Part shown: positions 23,049 through 35,000 of the stretch, piece after piece
Position numbering within the stretch: position 1 is the stretch's first letter
Layout: each line of letters begins with the position of its first letter
Notes under the pieces: model-generated
Databases searched by the model: none
Told to the model about the DNA's origin: nothing
What the model saw: the letters and a program-made list of their open reading frames with translations, nothing else
NCBI GenBank assembly: GCA_032173965.1
Contig: JAVUNC010000006.1
Span: 19,524,370 to 19,588,369, forward strand
DNA length: 64,000 nt
Source of the DNA: Sitta carolinensis
Taxonomy: Eukaryota; Chordata; Aves; Passeriformes; Sittidae
Direction of reading: 5' to 3'
Program-made: the position numbers and the translations under genes

Positions 23049-23991
23049 TGTCTGGGTTTGAAGGACAGGTGTGTGCTGAGGAAGGCAGGGATGGAGAATG
23101 GAGAATGCAACCCCCTGCCTGTGGATTATTGTGATTGTGAAATGCAGGGGCTCTCAGGCACAGATCCAGGGACAGCACTGACAGTGCTGCCTGAGGAGAA
23201 TGGCAATAAAAATGCAGCAAACAATAAAAAATATTATTTATATTTTTATTTTACAATAAAAATACAGAGACCCAAGGGATCCTGCGAGGGAAGGGGCCAG
23301 AAGGGGCTGTGCCGGGACAGGGATCCTGCGGAAGGGCAGAGGGGCTGTGCCGGGACAGGGATCCTGCGGAAGGGCAGAGGGGCTGTGCCGGGACAGGGAT
23401 CCTGCGGGAAGGGGCAGAGGGGCTGTGCCGGGACAGGGATCCTGCGGGAAGGGGCAGAGGGGCTGTGCCGGGACAGGGATCCTGCGGGAAGGGGCAGAGG
23501 GGGCTGTGCCGGGACAGGGATCCTGCGGGAAGGGGCAGAGGGGGCTGTGCCGGGACAGGGATCCTGCGGGAAGGGGCAGAGGGGCTGTGCCGGGACAGGG
23601 ATCCTCGGGAAGCCGTGCGGGAAGGGCCGCAGGGATTCCCTCTGCAGAGCCCCTGGGCACAGCTGATCCTGGGCTGCCTCTGGCAATGCCCTGGAAAGGC
23701 TGCCCTGGCTGCCAAGCTCCCAGGCTGTCCAGGCAGGAATGCTGGGCTCCTGCCCTGGCACAGCCTCTGCCAGGGGCAGCATGGAATTTTCTCAGCCCTG
23801 CAGGGACACTCAGTGGCCCCTGGGCAGCAGATTCTCGACATGCTGGAGGCACAAGGGACCGGATGGAGGGTGGCCATGGCAAATACAATAAGGATAAAAG
23901 AAGACACTGCCCCAGCTGGGTTTGACATGCACAGAGGATTGTCCCAGCCCAGTTCCAGGAGATGTGATGGAATCCAATCCTGCCCAGCACA
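23049..23991. mobile_element. endogenous retrovirus LTR with 40-bp internal array (copy A)
   Basis: Left terminus TGTCTGGGTTTGAAGGACAG, right terminus near ...CCCAGCACA. It shares both its outer regions and the array with the element at 59637-60973, which lies in the opposite orientation, and its left terminus with 61534 in the same orientation. An 8-unit array occupies 23279-23610. The expected target duplication is only imperfect (ccaagg before, ccaggc after). Direction of transcription is uncertain: the array-flanking A/T-rich part suggests the minus strand, while 'aaggataaaagaagacactg' would be TATA-like on the plus strand. Long open frames here are artefacts of the array. Confidence 0.7.
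23279..23610. repeat. 40-bp minisatellite in LTR copy A, eight units
   Basis: The core 'gtgccgggacagggatcctg' occurs eight times at 38-41-bp spacing; the usual remainder is 'cgggaaggggcagaggggct'. The first two units are shortened. The unit is the same as at 60060-60670, read on the other strand, where it is present fifteen times. Confidence 0.92.
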
Positions 23992-23997
23992 CCAGGC

Positions 23998-24609
23998 TTC
24001 TCCAAGATCCTCTTTGCAGGGGAAACCCCTGCCCCTGCTGCTGCTCCCACCTTTCCCAGCTCCTTCTCCCAGCTCAGGAATCTCCATGGATTCTCCTCCT
24101 TTTCTGCTCCATCCTCCCCACACCCAGCCCGGCTGCTCTCCCCAATCCCTCCAGAAATAAAGGAGTGAGAGAGGAAAATCCACTAAGAATTCACCAAAAT
24201 CCTGCCACGTCGCCGCCTCTCCTGGATTCTCGTGTTTTAGGCAGGAATTATTTTCCTGACCCACCCCAGGGCAGCACATGGTTCAGCCATGAGCTGAAAG
24301 CACAAAAATGTGTAAATCCAGAGCAAGCCACACTTAATTAGCCTCAAATCCTCAGCTTTCCCTCTGTTTATTTTATTTTATTTTATTTTTTCCTGCGCAT
24401 TTTAATGCACGTTGATCCGCTGGTAAATTGGAAATGTTAACCCTGGGTCAAAAAGCCCTGGGGTTCTGTGAAAATAATAAATAACAAAGCTGAGGAGTGC
24501 ATAAACAGCTCCCTGCAGGTGAGGACACAACAGGGGCTGCCACTATTTACTTTGGAAACAACAGCTCCCATTTCTCTCAGAAACCTTTGGTAACCTCCCC
24601 ATAATCCAA

Positions 24610-24641
<32 letters not shown>

Positions 24642-26739
24642 TAAAAAAAGCAGGGGGAAAAAAAGGAATAAGAAAAAAAGCAGCAAATCTCTCTTCATTT
24701 AGAAACCTGAACAAAAAAAAAATTGGCATTTCCATCCTGAATCATCTGTCACAGCTTGCAATCAGGGGAAATTTGGGAGATATTCCTTTTAAGAACGTGT
24801 TCAAACCCTCTGGAATGGTGATTGCAGGGATAAAAAGTGAATCAATAATTGCTGGCCATTTGTTTTAATGTCTTCCCTATCATATTTCTTTCCCTGCTTT
24901 TCTCCCTCCTTGGGAAAATCGCTTAAATGATCATTTTTTTAAGGACTGGAGGAATTTTTTTGGTTTTTTTAAGGAGTGAGCAGCGGGTTTTTTTGTTGCC
25001 CCATCCATCACTGATGGTTGTCAAATGGAACTGGAAATGAACAAAAGGAAGAATCCCAGGAAAATCCTTCCCCAAGGATCAAACCCTCACCCTGGGGTGA
25101 GATCCACAGGTGGCGAATCCAGATTAAGCAAGAGGGAAAAATAACTTTTGTTGTTAATCAGAGAAGATTCCTGGTGTTCCAATGGAAAAATTCCAAGCTC
25201 TTGTTGGGAATTTATTGGATATTTTTAACACAGCTCGACCCTCCAGGGCTGTTCAAGGCTCTGGAATGGTGGGTGGAGCTCCGGGAAAATTCAGGATAAA
25301 GTGTGTCCTGCTAATCCTAAGGAAAATTAAAAAAAAAAATTAAAACGTTAAAATCAAAATATCAATATTCCTAAATATTTCTGAAACTTGTGTGGTCTCA
25401 CCTGAACAGCACAAATTAAAATGGTGCAGGATAAATTCAAATAAAATCGCTGCTGGCTGAATTTCAGTGACTAAAACAAGACAGAGCACCGAGAGTTGGG
25501 AGAAAATTCCAGAAATAGAGGGAATCATGTGGGAATCTGGGAATAATATCCCACAAAGCATCCAAAATTCCTCCTAAAACAGTGGGAAAATGAGCCCTCA
25601 AAAATGATCTGTTCCCAACAGAGCAGCTCCAACTCCTGATCCCACATTCCATTAATTCCCCATTCCTATGGATTTCAATTTTCCCTGCAGGATTCCTTGC
25701 TGGAATATCCTGGATCAGTCTGGAAAAGGTTACAAACCTCAGTAAATCCATTTAATTGAGAACTAAAAGTGGGAGATTTGTGAGCACCAATCAACACCAC
25801 GACTTCCTAAAAGATTTTAAAATCGCTTTCCAGGTCGGTATTTAACTAAATTTAGGATTTTTCCGAGGGATGCTTTCATTTCCTGCCCCAGAAATAGGAA
25901 AGTGATGATACCCAATTCCCTTTTTTGGGATTTCTCCTGCCTGGGAAACACTTAAGGGTGGAATTTTGTGCTTTTAAACCGACTGGAAAAGCTGCAGAAT
26001 TCCCAAATCCATCAATCCTGTCCCCTGTGCAATCCCCCAGCGCAGGTTTTCCTAAGGGTGAGGAAGAGACACCATGTGTAAAGTTGATTATTAAAGCTTT
26101 TTTTATTTAAAGTTATTATTTAGATGGAAAAAAAAACCACAAAAAACAAAAAACAAATCCCAGAAGGAAAAACATCAGGCATTTGGATCTGTGGGAATTA
26201 GCACCCAAATTAAATCAAATCCCCAAAAATTTCTTTGATGTGAACTGGAGAGAGCCTAAAAATTTCACATTCACAGCTCAGAGGCTGAAAAAAAGGGATT
26301 TTCAGGAGAGGTTTAAGTCAACCAGGAAAGAAAAAACCTGGAAAAAAAAAAAAAAACAACCTGCCTTTCACTCAGTCTTAGGCTGCTAATCCCAGCCTAC
26401 ATTGAGACATCTCTTCCAAATAAAGCTCCAGCCCCAAAATCCGCTGAATTCCCGTGTCAAAACTTCATTTTTTTTTGGAGCAGAGGTTCAGTTCTGTTTT
26501 CTTTTCAGCAACCGAGGGCAAAAGCAGATTAGAAAAAGGGGGAAAAAAGAGAATTTTCTGCTCAGCTTTGGGGTTGAATGTTTAAGGCTCAGACTCTGCC
26601 TGTCAAAGTTTGGATATTCCAGGGGTTTTTTTTGGAGATTTGGATTTGTAGCAACTGGAAAGTCCCAGTTGGCAAAATTTGTAGGGATTGTCCTTAAGGA
26701 GCAAAGTGGCAATCTCAGAAAATCCAGGAAAAATTGGGA
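23998..26739. other. gene-free A/T-rich DNA
   Basis: No gene is supported. It contains a (TTTTA)n tract near 24369-24391, a poly-T tract near 24614-24639 and other A/T runs. Confidence 0.5.
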
Positions 26740-26880
26740 TTTCTGTGCTGGGAGTTTGGGAGCAGAAATCCTCTGGAAAGCCAAATTTGGGGGGATAATT
26801 GGAGGGGTCCTTGCCCATGGCAAGGCTGGATTGGGATGGGATTCAAGATCCTTCCCAGTCTGGAATTCTGTTTTAAATTC
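26740..26880 (+). repeat. CR1 LINE 3' end, sense (diverged)
   Basis: 'ggaggggtccttgcccatgg', 'ctggattgggatgggattca' and 'agatccttcccagtctggaa' match the last part of CR1 in the sense direction. The upstream part is too diverged to place. Confidence 0.65.
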
Positions 26881-27157
26881 CCCATTTTTTTTCCCCAAAA
26901 TTCCAAGCTCCATCCCTCACCAGCTTCTTATTGCTCTCAATTAATTATTGGTTGTTTCTCATTCTCCTGAATTAAGAGGAGAATTAAAGATAACAATTAA
27001 AGAAATTCAAATGGCTTCAAAATTCCGTGATGTTGATGCAGCCTTGGGAAAACTCAAAATCCGTGAAGGATTTCAAATCTCTTTGCAATTATCCCAAGAA
27101 TTAAGAGGGTCAGGCTCTGGATTTATTTATTCCAGAGGATCTAAAAGCTCTTTAATC

Positions 27158-27188
<31 letters not shown>

Positions 27189-29037
27189 GCAAATTTTTAA
27201 TTTTAAAAAACAACCCCAATAGGATTCTCCCGTATTATCCCACAACACAACCATGGATATTTGAAGAGCACAGGACATTTTTTTTCCACTTAAATTAAGA
27301 TTTTAATGCTAAAAAAGTGGAATTTCAGACACTCCCAGGTTGAAACCAGGTCCCAATTTGTCACCTGGACTTCAATAAAGGATTTTCTGCTCCCACCAGG
27401 CCTCCAGCACTACAAAAAAATGGCAAAATTCCCAAATTTCCCATTCAGGTCCTAAACGAGCACTGGCAGCAACAGACTGGAAGCTGTGAAGTGCTCAGGA
27501 ATTTTATTCCTGAGTTAATTCCCAAGTGGAATTAATTCCAGAGCTGGGACCCCACACCAGGCCAACAATTCCAACCCAGAATTCCCATGTTTCAGGGGGA
27601 AATTCCTTTTTTATATTAGAATAGTGTCCTTCCATGCCATAGAATTTTATAAATAGGACGAAAAATGGGATTCAGGAGCATCCAGATGGATTTCTTCCAT
27701 TTCCTTTTCCAGCAGCATAAAAATCATGAAATCCATGGCCCCATCAGAGTTTAGATGTGGCCAGTTTTCCCTGGAAATCCCTGGACTGGGGAGAGTTCTC
27801 CGAATTTTTATGGACACCAACGTAAAAGCAGCCCAGAGTGGACCATGGGAATTTTTAGGGACAAGGAATCTGGGAATGTGGAGTCTGGGACTCAGCTCCA
27901 ATCCAACCAGCAGGGCAGGAAATGCATGGGAAGAGGTTTTGTGGGAGGTTTCCCAGCAAATAATAATTTAAAAATTTAAATTTCCCATTTTCTGTTCTCA
28001 CCTCTGGTGCCTGGAAGAAAATAACTCTGGAAAAACCAGAAATTCCCAGAATTCCAGGCTGGAAGGGAGCATTAAATTCCAGTTTCCAGTGTCCCAAAAT
28101 CCCTTTTTTAGCACTCAAAATCCTTCATTTCCAGAGTGGAAACAGCAATTTTCCTGGGAAAAATAAATCCAGATTCTCAAAATCTGCATCCCAGAGCTCA
28201 GAATAATTCATGAATAATTATAAATTAACAATCTAATAATTAATTAATCCCATTCATTAACCCATTATTAATTACAGCTCCTCAATCTGATGGGTCGCAG
28301 CTCCAGCCCTCCCAAAATTCCAGGATGAGCCAGAATTTCCTCCTGAATAAATCATTGAATTGGAAATCAGGTAAAATTAAAAAAAAAAAAAAAATCAGAA
28401 AATTCATGGCATATGAATATTCCATGAGCCAATTACCCAGAATTCTTGGATTTAGGGAAATCTTCTGGAAGGAATTTCACTCGGAAAAAAAAAAAATTCC
28501 AATGCCTCCCACAGGAGCAGGCAAAGAACAACCCCTGAATCCAGCCAGGATCTTCCCTCTCCTGGGAATATTCAGCTTTTTTGCCACTAAAATCCTGCCA
28601 CAGCCCTCTCTGGAGGATCCCAACATTTAAATACAGATGAATTCTTCACGGGAGAAATTAAAAAATCCCACAAATCTCCTTTCCCAGCTGCAGCAACCCC
28701 GGTGACTTCTGCACCCCCTGGTGCTGGGGCATAAAACTGAAAAATTAAAATTAAAATGTTCAAAAGCAGCGATTTTGATTTTCTCCTGGCACTCCAACAA
28801 ATCAGAAATCCCAAACCAGCTCCTGCCACGCTCCTCTCAAAGCCAAACCCAAAAATTGGGGTGGGTTTGCAGTTGTTCCTTGCTCTCCTTGGCTGGGAAT
28901 ATCAGCCAGGAGTAATTTGGGATTCTAGGAGAAATTACAGGCAGCTGCATAAGGAATAAATGAAATTCCAGCAGCTCATTCCATCAGAATTTTGGGATCA
29001 CCCCAAGGGAGGGAAAACTCAAGGAAGAGAAAGAAAA

Positions 29038-29074
<37 letters not shown>

Positions 29075-29617
29075 AACAAACAAAAAAAAAACAAACAAAA
29101 AAAAAAAAAAAACAGAGTGAGTTCATTCCCTGTGCCAAGGCCAGGGAAGGGCTGGGAAAAGGAACTTTTCCATGGGATTAATGGCTGAAAATCTGGGAAA
29201 AATGAGCTCCCAGGGAGGTTTGTCTGGATCTGAGCTGAGTCTTGATCCCTCTCATCAAGGCCCTTTCTCTCCGTGTTTTGTGGCTTTTATTGTTCCTTGA
29301 TTTCCTGATTGAATTCAGAGATCTCCTGGAGCAGCTCATTCCTGAATAAAGATGCAGATTCCAGTCTGGGATCCGATTTCTCCTGGAATTTTAATTCCAA
29401 TGCTGTTCTTTTCCACATTGGCTGCGAGCAATCAGAATTTTAACAATTCTGTGGGACCCTGAGCTTGTTGTGAGAAGGGACAGGGAAACCACAGGGAAAA
29501 AAAGGGAGAGAAGATGGAGCTTGAGGTTTCTTCCCAAGCCCTTGCTGGGGAATTTTCAAAAAAATTCCTGCTGGAGGCAGATTTTAAATGGGTATAATCC
29601 CAGGTATGTTCATGTGG
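26881..29617. other. gene-free DNA with poly-A tracts
   Basis: No gene is supported. A-runs occur near 27170-27188 and 28378-28394, and a long A-rich (A)n/(AAAC)n tract at about 29037-29112. The open frames over these tracts encode lysine runs only. Confidence 0.5.
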
Positions 29618-29855
29618 GGAAGAGGAGGCTCCAGGGAGAGCTCAGAGCCTGGAGGGGTCCAGGAGAGCTGGGGAGGGACTGGGGACAAGGGATGGGGGGA
29701 CAGCACACAGGGAATGGATGGGAACTGGGAAAGGGGAGAGAAAGTTTGGATATTGGAAGGAATTCCTGGCTGGGAGGGTGAGGAGGGACTGAGGTGGAAT
29801 TCCCAGAGAAGCTGTGGCTGCCCCTGGATCCCTGGCAGTGCTTGGCTCTCCATGG
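29618..29855 (+). repeat. CR1 LINE fragment, sense
   Basis: Sense CR1 beginning 'gaagaggaggctccagggag', with 'gggacaagggatgggggg' and 'ggaattcctggctgggaggg', and ending shortly after 'gctgtggctgcccctggatc'. The 3' terminus is missing. Confidence 0.82.
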
Positions 29856-30242
29856 AGGAGGTTTTCCAGGTTTTTTGGAGGCTCAGCTGAAATTATCTTT
29901 ATTCATGACAGGGCCCAGCAAAGCCCAGCGTGGGCGGCTGAACGGGACTTTCCCTTTGAATTTCCTGGGTGTAAATGTATAAATCCAATAAATTTCACGG
30001 ATTAATTTCCCGAACCGCTGGATAAACTGGCAGATATTGTTCACCAGCTAAGCTTGAGTGACGTGGCTTCCACTCACCACATCCCCCAAAACGGATTTAT
30101 TGGAGGCCACACAGATTTTGCCACCTCAGCTGAATTTTTTTTAGCGTTCAGAGTAAAAGCTCCGGGGTTTTAACAGCTTTAGCTCTGCTGGGAAATATAT
30201 CTGGGATGAGGGAAGGGAAACAGAGCTGGGTTTGAGTAGTGG
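29856..30242. other. gene-free DNA
   Basis: No gene or repeat is recognised. It contains 'agcttgagtgacgtggcttc' with a CRE-like TGACGTGG core, of unknown meaning. Confidence 0.35.
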
Positions 30243-30362
30243 AATCATGGAATCATGGAATCAGGGACGCCTCCCACCATGCCAGGCTGATCCAACCCCA
30301 ATGTCCAGCCTGGCCTTGGGCATTTCCAGGGATCCAGGGGCAGCCACAGCTGCTCTGGGAAA
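30243..30362 (-). repeat. CR1 LINE 3' end, antisense
   Basis: 'atcatggaatcatggaatca' is the CR1 3' terminal short repeat, followed by 'aacttt'-bounded CR1 with 'ccagcctggccttgggcatt' and 'ccagggatccaggggcagcc'. Confidence 0.82.
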
Positions 30363-31059
30363 CTTTATTTCCATGAAAAATTAAAAAACAATCCAGGTAA
30401 AAAATGGCTTCAGGAATGCCTGTGTTTGGTTTTGCTTCTTGCACGTTTTGTCCAGCTCCCTTGGCTTAAAGTTTTCCCAGATATTTCCATTCCAAGAATG
30501 GATCAGCATCTTCAACAATGAATTTTATATTTTCATTCTATCTGCAATCAAAATGATCATTCCCATTTTATTGATCATTTTATATTCTTGTTCCATCTTC
30601 AATCAAAATGATCATTCCCATTTTGGTATCGTGTTTTATTTGGATTTACCTTCTCCCAGCTGAGGATAATTTGGATTTATCTGCTCCCAGCCAAGGCCTG
30701 CTGTCCTGCAGAGATCCAGAATTCCTCTGCTTCCGTTCAAAATGGTTTATTCCATTTCAGGTCACTTCCTTGTCACAGCAAAAAAAACCAAAATAACAAT
30801 CATAAACTTTATTTTCCAGATCTCCTGCCTTTCAGAATAATCCATAGCAGATCCAGGACGTGCAAAATTATTTGGGGAAAAAAATCAGACAGAATTAAGG
30901 GAACAAGAGGAAAACACCAGTGGTTACTTCGGTGTCTGAATAATTTTTATTTTCAGCGCTGATCAAGCCCTAAATTAATTTTCCTTTTAAAAACATGGGA
31001 AGATGCACCACAGGCTCCAAGCCCCTGCCAGTGTGGTCCTGTGGTAGATCCCGTTTTTA
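30363..31059. other. gene-free DNA with a small tandem duplication
   Basis: 'caatcaaaatgatcattccc' occurs twice (about 30545 and 30600), so a 55-bp unit is duplicated at about 30520-30625. 'ggattta(c/t)ctt/ctgctcccagc' is repeated just downstream. No gene is seen. Confidence 0.5.
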
Positions 31060-31424
31060 TTTCCAATTAATTTTCCCTGCAGCAACGTCGTTAATTTGTT
31101 TATGAACCGCTCTCCGCGCTTGTTTCCCCCCGTAAATGTCGAGCTTTTTTGGTTAAAATGTCGTGAGTTACAGATAAACACAACTCCACCTCCTGAGAGT
31201 GGGGAAATAATGAAAAACGAGTGTTTTATGGGATGGAATCCTTGTAAACATCAGCGTGAGTTTATTGCTGGAATGTCTGGGAGAAGGGGGAACCGAGTCG
31301 GTGCCGCCTTTGATTTAAGGAGCATTTTTATGGCGTTTTGCTGGTGATTCCCAAAGCTGCTTGCAGAATACAAAACTGCAGCTCTTCCTGGGAAATCTTT
31401 ATGGCACCGGTGACCAAATATTCT
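31060..31424. other. candidate conserved non-coding element
   Basis: Repeat-free stretch rich in retained CpGs ('aacgtcgttaatttgtttat', 'gaaccgctctccgcgcttgt', 'aatgtcgtgagttac', 'gaaccgagtcggtgccgcct') and homeobox-like TTAATT cores. It directly abuts the 411-bp tandem repeat. The compositional contrast with neighbouring decayed DNA is the only evidence. Confidence 0.25.
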
Positions 31425-32650
31425 CATGTGGGCTCTGAAGCCTTTGGATTTGGCAAAGCTTGGTCCTTATGAGCGGAGTAATTACGATTATTACGGAATT
31501 AAAATGTGAAATTCTCCTGTTTAATGAATGGCAAAGAATTCCAAGGCGTTCCAGCCTTGGGGAAAAAACCCAACAGCCTCAGCAGGTTGGGATGTCCTGA
31601 CTTCCAAAAAGGTTTCCTAAACTTTGGGACTGAGTTGGAGTTCCTCTCCAGGAGCAGGAATGGGCTTGGACCTTCTGATATTCTAAGGAATCCCACCTAG
31701 GATTTGTCCCTGAGGATGCTCCGAGCCTGGAATTCACTGGGAGAGGGGGAATTTTTCCTGCAAACAGAGCTGAAAAAGGGATCAGCTATTCCACACAAAT
31801 TCCCTCCTTCCAGGTTTCCAGGAGAAAATTGATATCATGTGGGCTCTGAACCTTTTGGATTTGGCAAAGCTTGGTCCTTATGAGCGGAGTAATTACGATT
31901 ATTAAGGAATTAAAATGTGAAATTCTCCTGTTTAATGAATGGCAAAGAATTCCAAGGCATTCCAGCCTTGGGGAAAAAACCCAACAGCCTCAGCAGGTTG
32001 GGATGTCCTGACTTCCAAAAGGGTTTCCTAAACTTTGGGACTGAGTTGGAGTTCCTCTCCAGGAGCAGGAATGGGCTTGGACCTTCTGATATTCTAAGGA
32101 ATCCCACCTAGGATTTGTCCCTGAGGATGCTCCGAGCCTGGAATTCACTGGGAGAGGGGGAATTTTTCCTGCAAACAGAGCTGAAAAAGGGATCAGCTAT
32201 TCCACACAAATTCCCTCCTTCCAGGTTTCCAGGAGAAAATTGATATCATGTGGGCTCTGAACCTTTTGGATTTGGCAAAGCTTGGTCCTTATGAGCGGAG
32301 TAATTACGATTATTAAGGAATAAAAATGTGAAATTCTCCTGTTTAATGAATGGCAAAGAATTCCAAGGCATTCCAGCCTTGGGGAAAAAACCCAACAGCC
32401 TCAGCAGGTTGGGATGTCCTGACTTCCAAAAGGGTTTCCTAAACTTTGGGACTGAGTTGGAGTTCCTCTCCAGGAGCAGGAATGGGCTTGGACTTTTTGA
32501 TATTCCAAGAATTCCAGCCTAGGATTTGTCCCTGAGGATGCTCTGAGCCTGGAATTCACTGGGAGAGGGGGAATTTTTCCTGCAAAGAGAGCTGAAACAT
32601 GGATCAATTATTCCACACAAATTCCCTCCTTCCAGGTTTCCAGGAGAAAA
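31425..32650. repeat. 411-bp tandem repeat, three copies
   Basis: Three consecutive units start at 31425, 31836 and 32247, exactly 411 bp apart, each with 'catgtgggctctgaa', then 'ttatgagcggagtaattacg', then 'gaattctcctgtttaatgaa'. Units differ by only scattered substitutions, with the last unit most different near its end. Each carries the same 64-codon open frame, but nothing suggests it is translated: it has no domain and the repeats follow DNA, not codon, identity. The high similarity points to recent duplication or array homogenisation. Confidence 0.95.
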
Positions 32651-34544
32651 CTGAGATCCCTGGAATGGTGGGATCCATCCTGGAGCCTCTGAGGCACCAG
32701 TTGGCCCTGTTTGCCCAGTTTCCAGCAGAATTCCAGAGCTTTTTCCAGGCTGCTGTGCCCCAAAGTCAGTGGGAACAGCAGAGACTGCAGAAAGTACAGG
32801 ATAAAAAATCCAAAATTCCATTAAATAGAAACTCAAGATTTCCAGGGAAGTCTGTCAGCAACAGAAAGGGAGCAAAGCAGGACCTGCTCTCCTTAATTCC
32901 CATTTTAATCTTTGCAGTGGGGGGGGAAAAAATACAGGGAAAAGCAGAAAATGGGATGGAAAAGAGGAATTATTGCCTTTGTCATTTCCCTGCTCTCTCC
33001 CTGACAGGGATAAGGGAATTTTTTAACACCTTCCTTTTGTTCTGATGCCAAAATCCAGCCTGGAGCGAGCTGAATAAGGAAAAAAAAAAAGGAGGAAAAA
33101 GCAAAAAAAACCCAGAAACTTCCTCACTTTACAAAGGGAAACAAAGCAAGGGAGACAGGAGATCATTCCCAGGGGAGATAATTCCCAGTTTTTCTCTGAT
33201 TTTCCCATTCCCAGCTTTACAACAGAGATCAAAACAATCCTGACATCGAATGTCTTGCTCAACAAGGCCTGAAAAAGAGAAATATTTCCAGGATTTCAGT
33301 GGATACGGGTGTTTAAGAAAGCTGAAAATTCCTCACTAAATGGGAGGGTTTTTTCCTTTCTTCCAGCTCTGGGATTTCATCCTGGAATTCAAGGCAGCAA
33401 AGCAGAGGGGAAGGAGCTGGAGCAGCAAACCTGGGAGAAAAAAAAAAAGGAATTTTTAGGGATGTGCTGCCATTATCCCCAAAGCAGGGTCAACATGGGG
33501 AACTTCGGGAATTTTTTTCCCATTTGTGGGGGTCAGGTGGCTGAACTTGGGAGGTTTGGACACGCACAGGGATCCTGGGGTTGGATAATTCTGGGATAGA
33601 ACCTGCCAGGGTGGGAATTTCCAGTAGGAAATCAAGCTTTGTGCCCAAAGGGACCCCAAAATCAGCTTTTTCTCCCTGTAATTTGTAAATCTGCCCTGCC
33701 GTAAAACACAGCAGGCGGTGAGGATTCACAGCATTCCTAGACATATATATATAAAAAAAGAAAAAAAATAGCAGCACTTTTTAATTAAAAATGTGCTTTA
33801 AGCATGTTATTTTAACAGATTGGCTCGAGGTGTGGGGGTTGCTGAGAAATACGAGCTGCCCTTCCGCTGGCAGGAAATAAATGGATTTTATTTGTTCTCC
33901 CCTTAAACAAAACATAATTAAAGAGCTGCAATGTTCCCAGTCAAAGCCACAACCCCAACATTCAATTAAAACCCAATCTCCTTTATTACATTACAAGCCA
34001 ATTTCGGGTTTTCTCTTCACATCGGGGATATTTGAAAGCTGCTTGGCTTTTGGAAATTCAGATTTTTTTTTATTTTATTTTTTTCCCCCTCTCTGGGAAA
34101 ATGTATCCATTTTGTAATAATCGTTTTAGAATTATTAATAATTGTATCCACCTGGTAACCTCCATCTGCAATCCATGACTGGAGCCCGTCAGGAATTCCA
34201 CCTTGGGGTGACAATTCCCTCCTGGAGAACACCAGAAATATTTCCTGCAGACCTTTCCCATTTTCATCAAATTCAGCTCCAAGAGCAGCCAGGTTTGGGG
34301 GACATTAATGAGGCTTTTTTTGTCTTTTAATGAATTAAAGCTCTGGAAGGGCCACACAGGGGTTTTACACGCTGAGGGATTTTTTTTTTTTCTCCCCTGG
34401 ATGAGAGGAGTTTCCAGGGATGAGGATGCTCCAGTGATGATAAAGGTGACCTGGATTTATTTTAAATTTGGGGCTCACCCTGGGGAGAGGGCTCTGGCTC
34501 TGCCCAAGCTGTGTCCAGGGAGCCCTTGGCACAAATACACATTT
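32651..34544. other. gene-free DNA
   Basis: No gene is supported. A- and T-runs occur near 33079-33090, 34065-34082 and 34381-34391. 33780-33930 is noted separately. Confidence 0.45.
33780..33930. other. candidate conserved non-coding element
   Basis: Repeat-free stretch with 'tttttaattaaaaatgtgct', 'gattggctcgaggtgtgggg' and 'aaatacgagctgcccttccg'. It combines a TTAATTAA core, a CCAAT-like ATTGG and retained CpGs. Suggestive only. Confidence 0.18.
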
Positions 34545-34740
34545 TAATTTAATATTTTAATATTTTAGTATTTTAATATTTTAATATATTTATATTTATA
34601 TTTATATTTATATTCATGTATACATTAAATAATTTTTAATAATTATTTATAATATTTATCAATAAAATTGTATTTAATAAATTATTAAATGTTATTATAT
34701 ATAAATAATAATAATTAATTATTTAATAGGAATATTTTAA
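34545..34740. repeat. AT-rich low-complexity tract
   Basis: Irregular TTTAATAT/TTATAT repeats of about 200 bp with almost no G or C. Confidence 0.9.
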
Positions 34741-34889
34741 TAAATCCCTGCTTCGTCCTCCTGCTCTGCTCCAGGGCAGCCTTTTCCAGAAGGCATCAAA
34801 ACTGAGGAAAACAGAATAAAGCTATGAAAAAATTAGGGAGTGGGGGAAAAAAAAATCTTTTTCCTATCAGGGATTTATTCAATTAAGGA

Positions 34890-35000
34890 TCAGGGACCAT
34901 TTCCACTATCCCAGGTTGATCCAAGCCCTGTCCAATGTGGCCTTGGACAATTCCAGGGATGAGGGAGCCACAAGCTCCTGGGTCTGCCTGGATTTCCAGA
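34890..35000 (-). repeat. CR1 LINE fragment, antisense (diverged)
   Basis: 'ccactatcccaggttgatcc' and 'atgtggccttggacaattcc' resemble the antisense CR1 3' region just inside the terminus. Confidence 0.6.

Noticed and set aside
23238..24279. Collagen- or proline-rich-looking frames up to 342 codons
   Set aside because: They come from the 40-bp array in LTR A; the unit length shifts frame each unit and similar frames are open on both strands.
31506..32522. Three copies of a 64-codon open frame as a small gene family
   Set aside because: They simply follow the 411-bp DNA repeat; differences fall without codon bias and no domain is visible.
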